From JBIOUF01 sp044866695 (GTDB taxonomy: Bacteria > Actinomycetota > Actinomycetes > Propionibacteriales > Nocardioidaceae), in NCBI GenBank assembly GCA_044866695.1, contig JBIOUF010000187.1, forward strand, positions 1 through 12,444: DNA of 12,444 nucleotides, in the 5' to 3' direction. Positions 12,253-12,444 of the stretch are shown in pieces (position 1 is the first letter of the stretch; each line of letters begins with the position of its first letter). The translations under genes and the position numbers were made by a program. A model generated the notes under the pieces. It ran no database searches. It was not told where the DNA came from and was given only the letters and a program-made list of their open reading frames with translations.

Positions 12253-12444
12253 CAGACCTGGGACTGGAACGCTGCCACGTCCAGCACGGGTGTCTTGCAC
12301 TGCTTGCCCACTATCCGCAGTACGGTCTGGTGGACGGCTATGTCGGCTCGTTTTCCGAGGGCTGTGCGGACAGGTTTGGGTGCGGTCTGCGGGGTCACAG
12401 GGGACAGGATACGCAACAGCGCCCGCCGCTCCGGGGAGCTGGCG
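12252..12444 (-). CDS. Partial gene running off the right edge (C-terminal 63 residues)
   Basis: On the minus strand a frame stays open from the window edge to a TGA at 12254-12252. Visible protein includes SSPERRALLRILSP, ALGKRADIAVHQTVLRIVG and ends DVAAFQSQV. The stop overlaps the next ATG by one base (TGATG), a strong sign of a real, coupled gene. The visible part is basic and probably helical; I do not recognise it. The start and most of the protein lie beyond the window. Confidence 0.65.
   Translation of the reverse strand, partial: ASSPERRALLRILSPVTPQTAPKPVRTALGKRADIAVHQTVLRIVGKQCKTPVLDVAAFQSQV

Noticed and set aside
1..12444. Integrase, attachment site, replication initiator, relaxase, CRISPR array, rRNA, insertion sequence
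   Set aside because: Looked for on both strands; nothing with supporting motifs or terminal repeats was found in this window.

Overview
The window is high-GC actinomycete DNA. The main reasons are a helix-turn-helix/DUF5753 regulator next to a DUF397 protein, frequent GTG starts, many ATGA/GTGA gene overlaps and an FtsK/TraB-type transfer ATPase. It reads as the transfer and accessory part of a conjugative plasmid or an integrative element of the AICE type. I see no integrase, excisionase, replication initiator, relaxase, tRNA or attachment site here, so integrated versus plasmid state cannot be decided.

Layout. 226-1302: XRE/DUF5753 regulator plus DUF397 partner, closed by a 17-bp stem terminator. 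1303-1962: about 660 bases with no convincing gene but many inverted and direct repeats, a candidate cis-acting (origin or transfer) region. 1963-2895: four small genes joined by three consecutive ATGA overlaps (one membrane protein, two Cys-rich proteins, one small helical protein). 3105-4177: a small helix-turn-helix protein on the minus strand, divergent from a four-helix membrane protein on the plus strand. The gap holds three copies of a 17-bp operator-like element and two mirror-image promoters. 4255-5531: three genes, each separated by strong hairpins; the last is a small sigma-region-4-like protein.

5661-8868: the likely conjugation operon. It has a 22-bp palindrome over its promoter, a leader hairpin and a 12-codon leader peptide, then a hypothetical protein, a VirD4/TraG-like coupling ATPase and two unknown proteins, all overlapping. 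8988-11090: an FtsK/SpoIIIE-type DNA translocase (TraB/TraSA family) with membrane segments, Walker A and B motifs and a C-terminal winged-helix-like region. From the end of this gene into the start of the next lies a dense cluster of the octamer GGTAGCGG (eight sites in about 160 bases), a strong candidate for the recognition repeats of that translocase. 11203-11791: two small genes, one with a transmembrane segment and zinc-ribbon-like cysteines. 11876-12444: a convergent minus-strand operon of three small genes, the first running off the right edge.

The genes fit a double-stranded, FtsK-style transfer system. An element-wide control circuit is suggested by a shared GACACTGTCCA motif upstream of the XRE gene, in the repeat-rich gap and upstream of the sigma-like gene, and by separate palindromic operators at 3322-3409 and 5577-5598. 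The functions of most small proteins cannot be named from sequence alone.
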